Assembly (NCBI GenBank): GCA_035531315.1
Contig: DATKTD010000046.1
Span: 1 to 7,466 of the forward strand
Reading direction: 5' to 3'
Length of the DNA: 7,466 bases
Source: CAIJMU01 sp035531315
Lineage (GTDB): Bacteria > Spirochaetota > Spirochaetia > Treponematales > Rectinemataceae
A program made the translations under genes and the position numbers. Below the pieces are notes generated by a model, which worked only from the letters and a program-made list of their open reading frames with translations, was not told the origin of the DNA and did not search any database. Shown in pieces: positions 5,718-7,466 of this stretch. Position 1 is the first letter of the stretch, and every line of letters starts with the position of its first letter.

Positions 5718-6394
5718 ATGGTCTCGAGCCTTCCCTGGCTGAGGCGAAGACTCCTCCCGGCCCGGCCGGCGATCGAAGCGTCATGAGTCGCGACGATCAA
5801 AGTCGTCCCGAAGCGAGCGGGTAGGTCGAAGAGAAGCTCTCCCACGGCGGAGGCGTTGGCGGCGTCGAGGTTGCCCGTCGGTTCGTCGGCGAGAACGAGG
5901 GGCGGCTCGTTGACGAGGGCGCGCGCGATGGCGGCGCGCTGTCGCTCTCCACCCGATAGCTTCGAGGGAACATGGCCGAGCCTTTCGCCAAGGCCGAGTT
6001 CGCCGAGGAGTTCCGCCGCCTTCTTGAGGGCGGGTTTTTTGCCCTCACCCCTCATCATCGCCGGAAGGGCGACGTTTTCCTGGGCGCTCAGGTCGCGGAT
6101 GAGGTAATGGAACTGAAAGACGAAGCCGACGAAGCGGGAGCGATAGTCGCCCAGGGCCGACTCGTCGAAGCCGACGATGTCGGCGCCTTCTACCAGAATG
6201 CTTCCGCCGTCGGCCTTGTCCAAACCCCCGATGAGCGATAGAAGGGTGCTCTTGCCGCTGCCGCTCGCTCCCATGATGGCTACCGATTCTCCCCTACCGA
6301 CCGAAAAACCAAGGTGGTCGAGGACGATGAGATCCTCGGCTTCCGTCGAAAAACGGCGCACGAGGTCGACTATCGCGAGAAGAGCCTCATTCAT
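5714..6394 (-). CDS. lolD: Lipoprotein-releasing ABC transporter ATPase, LolD type
   Basis: LolD is the cytoplasmic ATPase that powers lipoprotein extraction by the LolC/E membrane pair. The 226-residue protein is of usual length and complete: Walker A GASGSGKST (42-50), Q-loop Gln94 in FVFQFHYLIRDLSAQENV, ABC signature LSGGERQR (146-153), Walker B LVLADEP with catalytic Glu171, D-loop GNLD, and H-loop His204 in VATHD. The FQFHYLIRDLSAQENV segment is characteristic of the LolD/MacB subfamily. The frame is open for 76 more codons upstream, but these are a shadow of the upstream permease; ATG 6394-6392 is preferred, overlapping that permease's stop by eight bases. GGAG at 6408-6405, ten bases ahead, is the only candidate ribosome binding site and lies in a hairpin. 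Being flanked by two Lol permeases supports LolD over a generic MacB/FtsE ATPase. Confidence 0.9.
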   Translation of the reverse strand: MNEALLAIVDLVRRFSTEAEDLIVLDHLGFSVGRGESVAIMGASGSGKSTLLSLIGGLDKADGGSILVEGADIVGFDESALGDYRSRFVGFVFQFHYLIRDLSAQENVALPAMMRGEGKKPALKKAAELLGELGLGERLGHVPSKLSGGERQRAAIARALVNEPPLVLADEPTGNLDAANASAVGELLFDLPARFGTTLIVATHDASIAGRAGRSLRLSQGRLETI

Positions 6395-7466
6395 GGCGGA
6401 GGATCTCCGCCGGCCTGAGCCTCGAAAGTTCCCGCGAGGCGGATACCGAGGCGAGGAGGGCCGAGGCCATGGCGAGGAAGGCCACAAGAATGGTTTCGGG
6501 CAATTCGAAGCGCACGGGCAGCTCCTGGAGATAGAATACAGAATCGAGGGGCAGGGGGGCAGGCAGGCTCGGCACCAAGCGGGAGAGCAATGCCGATATG
6601 GCCGAGAGGGCCTGGGCGCCACCGCTTATGAGTTCGTTGATGTTCACGGAAATGAAGGAGCCGACAAGGAGGCCAACGAAGGCCCCAGCAATCCCCGTCG
6701 TCAGGCCGTTCCAGGCGAAGACGGCGGCGAGATCCCCCTCCGAGGCGCCGAGGGAGCGGAGTATGGCGATGTCCTCGGAGCGCATGGCGACAATGCGGCG
6801 CATGGCATGGTGGATGTTAATGGCAACCACGAGGAATACGAGACCGAGGAGAAGGAACATCATGCCCTTTTCGGTGCCGAGAGCGCCGAAAAAGGCCCTG
6901 TTGTAGTCGCGCCAGGATTCGACCCTGAGATCATGGATGCCCAGGGCGGCAAGACGCTGCGAAACGATCTCGGCGAAGACCGCATCGGAATACCTGTTGC
7001 GGAGTTTTATGCCGAGGATGGGGGCCCATCCGGCCTGTTTCGAGAGGGAAGGCGGAAAGGAGTCTTCGGGAAGGAGGGCCAGGCCGGAATCGAATTGCCA
7101 GAATCCGGAACTGAAGGTCGCGGATAGTCTGAGGTCGAGCCTGTCGACGCCGACACCTTCCTCGAGGCTGGCCGATGGCAGGAGGAGGGTGAGGGTCTCT
7201 CCCCGGTGGAGACCGAGGGACCGGGCCGCCTCGGCTCCCGCGACGATGCCCCCGGAGCCCGAGAAGACAGAGTCATCTATGCCGAGTTCCCTCGCGAAAC
7301 CGGGGTCCCGCTCCGCGAAATCCCGCGGAAGGACCATGAGGCGCAGGGTCGAGACGCGGCCTTCCGGGGTCGAGACCAGGACCATCGCCTCGCGGAAGGG
7401 AAGGATGGAGGAGACGCCTGGAATCGCCTTGAGTTCTTCGCCGACCGACGCGGTGTCGAATTTTCC
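6387..7466 (-). CDS. lolC: LolC/E-type lipoprotein-releasing permease (first subunit, N-terminus outside window)
   Basis: The frame is open from the right edge to the TGA at 6389-6387, giving 359 visible residues; TM1 and the true start lie beyond 7466. An in-frame ATG at 7385 is not the start, because the 27 codons upstream continue a typical periplasmic-domain pattern (EELKAIPGVSSILPF). The visible part has the periplasmic domain, including the conserved stretch ATFSSGFWQFDSGLALL, then ESWRDYNRAFFGALGTEKGM leading into TM2 (visible residues about 200-220). The coupling helix MRSEDIAILRSLGAS follows, then TM3 (about 252-275), the hallmark DSVFYLQELPVRF and TM4 (about 325-344), ending RLRPAEILRHE. 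It is a paralogue of the permease at 4410-5717, as expected for a heterodimeric LolCE. The two share topology and end motifs but little else. LolC versus LolE identity is by gene order only. Confidence 0.85.
   Translation of the reverse strand, partial: GKFDTASVGEELKAIPGVSSILPFREAMVLVSTPEGRVSTLRLMVLPRDFAERDPGFARELGIDDSVFSGSGGIVAGAEAARSLGLHRGETLTLLLPSASLEEGVGVDRLDLRLSATFSSGFWQFDSGLALLPEDSFPPSLSKQAGWAPILGIKLRNRYSDAVFAEIVSQRLAALGIHDLRVESWRDYNRAFFGALGTEKGMMFLLLGLVFLVVAINIHHAMRRIVAMRSEDIAILRSLGASEGDLAAVFAWNGLTTGIAGAFVGLLVGSFISVNINELISGGAQALSAISALLSRLVPSLPAPLPLDSVFYLQELPVRFELPETILVAFLAMASALLASVSASRELSRLRPAEILRHE
6395..6411 (-). promoter_or_regulatory. Hairpin directly before lolD start, covering its GGAG
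   Basis: On the minus strand GGCGGAG (6411-6405) pairs perfectly with CTCCGCC (6401-6395) around an ATC loop. The only candidate Shine-Dalgarno, GGAG at 6408-6405, is in the left arm, and the lolD ATG follows the right arm without a gap. In mRNA this would hide the binding site until a ribosome finishing the upstream permease opens it. The structure is seen; the coupling role is inference. A 7-bp stem of this size could occur by chance in a window this long. Confidence 0.45.

Noticed and set aside
6395..6622. 76-codon N-terminal extension of lolD
   Set aside because: It overlaps the conserved C-terminal part of the upstream permease in another frame and looks like Pro/Ser/Arg-rich noise; ATP-binding homology begins just after ATG 6394.
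6177..7127. 316-codon open frame on the plus strand opposite lolC and lolD
   Set aside because: It mirrors the conserved Lol genes and is rich in Gly/Glu/Arg as expected of an antisense shadow; no motif was recognised.

Overview
The window is GC-rich bacterial chromosome carrying only core housekeeping genes. All nine genes lie on the minus strand, so they read from right to left. The organism looks like a GC-rich spirochaete of the Treponema/Spirochaeta group. This rests on the feel of the RecA core (for example the stretch around RKIETIEKGEEE and KVVKNKVAPPFRKVELEIMF), on a Lol-type lipoprotein export operon (a diderm trait), and on ATA isoleucine codons used in conserved RecA positions despite the high GC. 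The phylum is an inference that a RecA or 16S comparison would settle.

Block 1 (about 7466 to 4410) is a lipoprotein-releasing ABC transporter: a LolC/E-type permease that runs off the right edge, then a LolD-type ATPase, then a second LolC/E-type permease. The genes overlap by 8 and 4 bases. A 7-bp hairpin lies directly in front of the ATPase start.

A 181-bp non-coding gap (4229-4409) follows, the only sizeable one in the window. It holds a candidate -10/-35 pair, a small inverted repeat between those elements, and the clear ribosome binding site of recA.

Block 2 (4228 to 1) is a tight run recA - folK - scpA - scpB - rluB - cmk. The cmk gene runs off the left edge. Every junction is a 1-base gap or an overlap (4, 17, 29 and 4 bases), so it is probably one transcript. 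It joins recombination (RecA), folate synthesis (FolK), condensin accessory subunits (ScpA, ScpB), 23S rRNA pseudouridylation (RluB type) and pyrimidine nucleotide supply (Cmk). The scpA-scpB-rluB-cmk order is a familiar cluster in many bacteria; recA and folK immediately upstream are the more lineage-specific part.

No mobile element, CRISPR array, tRNA, rRNA, phage gene or novel protein system was seen. The points worth a second look are at the nucleotide level: a perfect 26-bp palindrome inside rluB, homopolymer tracts of 9, 8 and 7 bases inside scpB, lolE and folK, the hairpin covering the lolD ribosome binding site, and the long Ala/Pro-rich tail of RecA.
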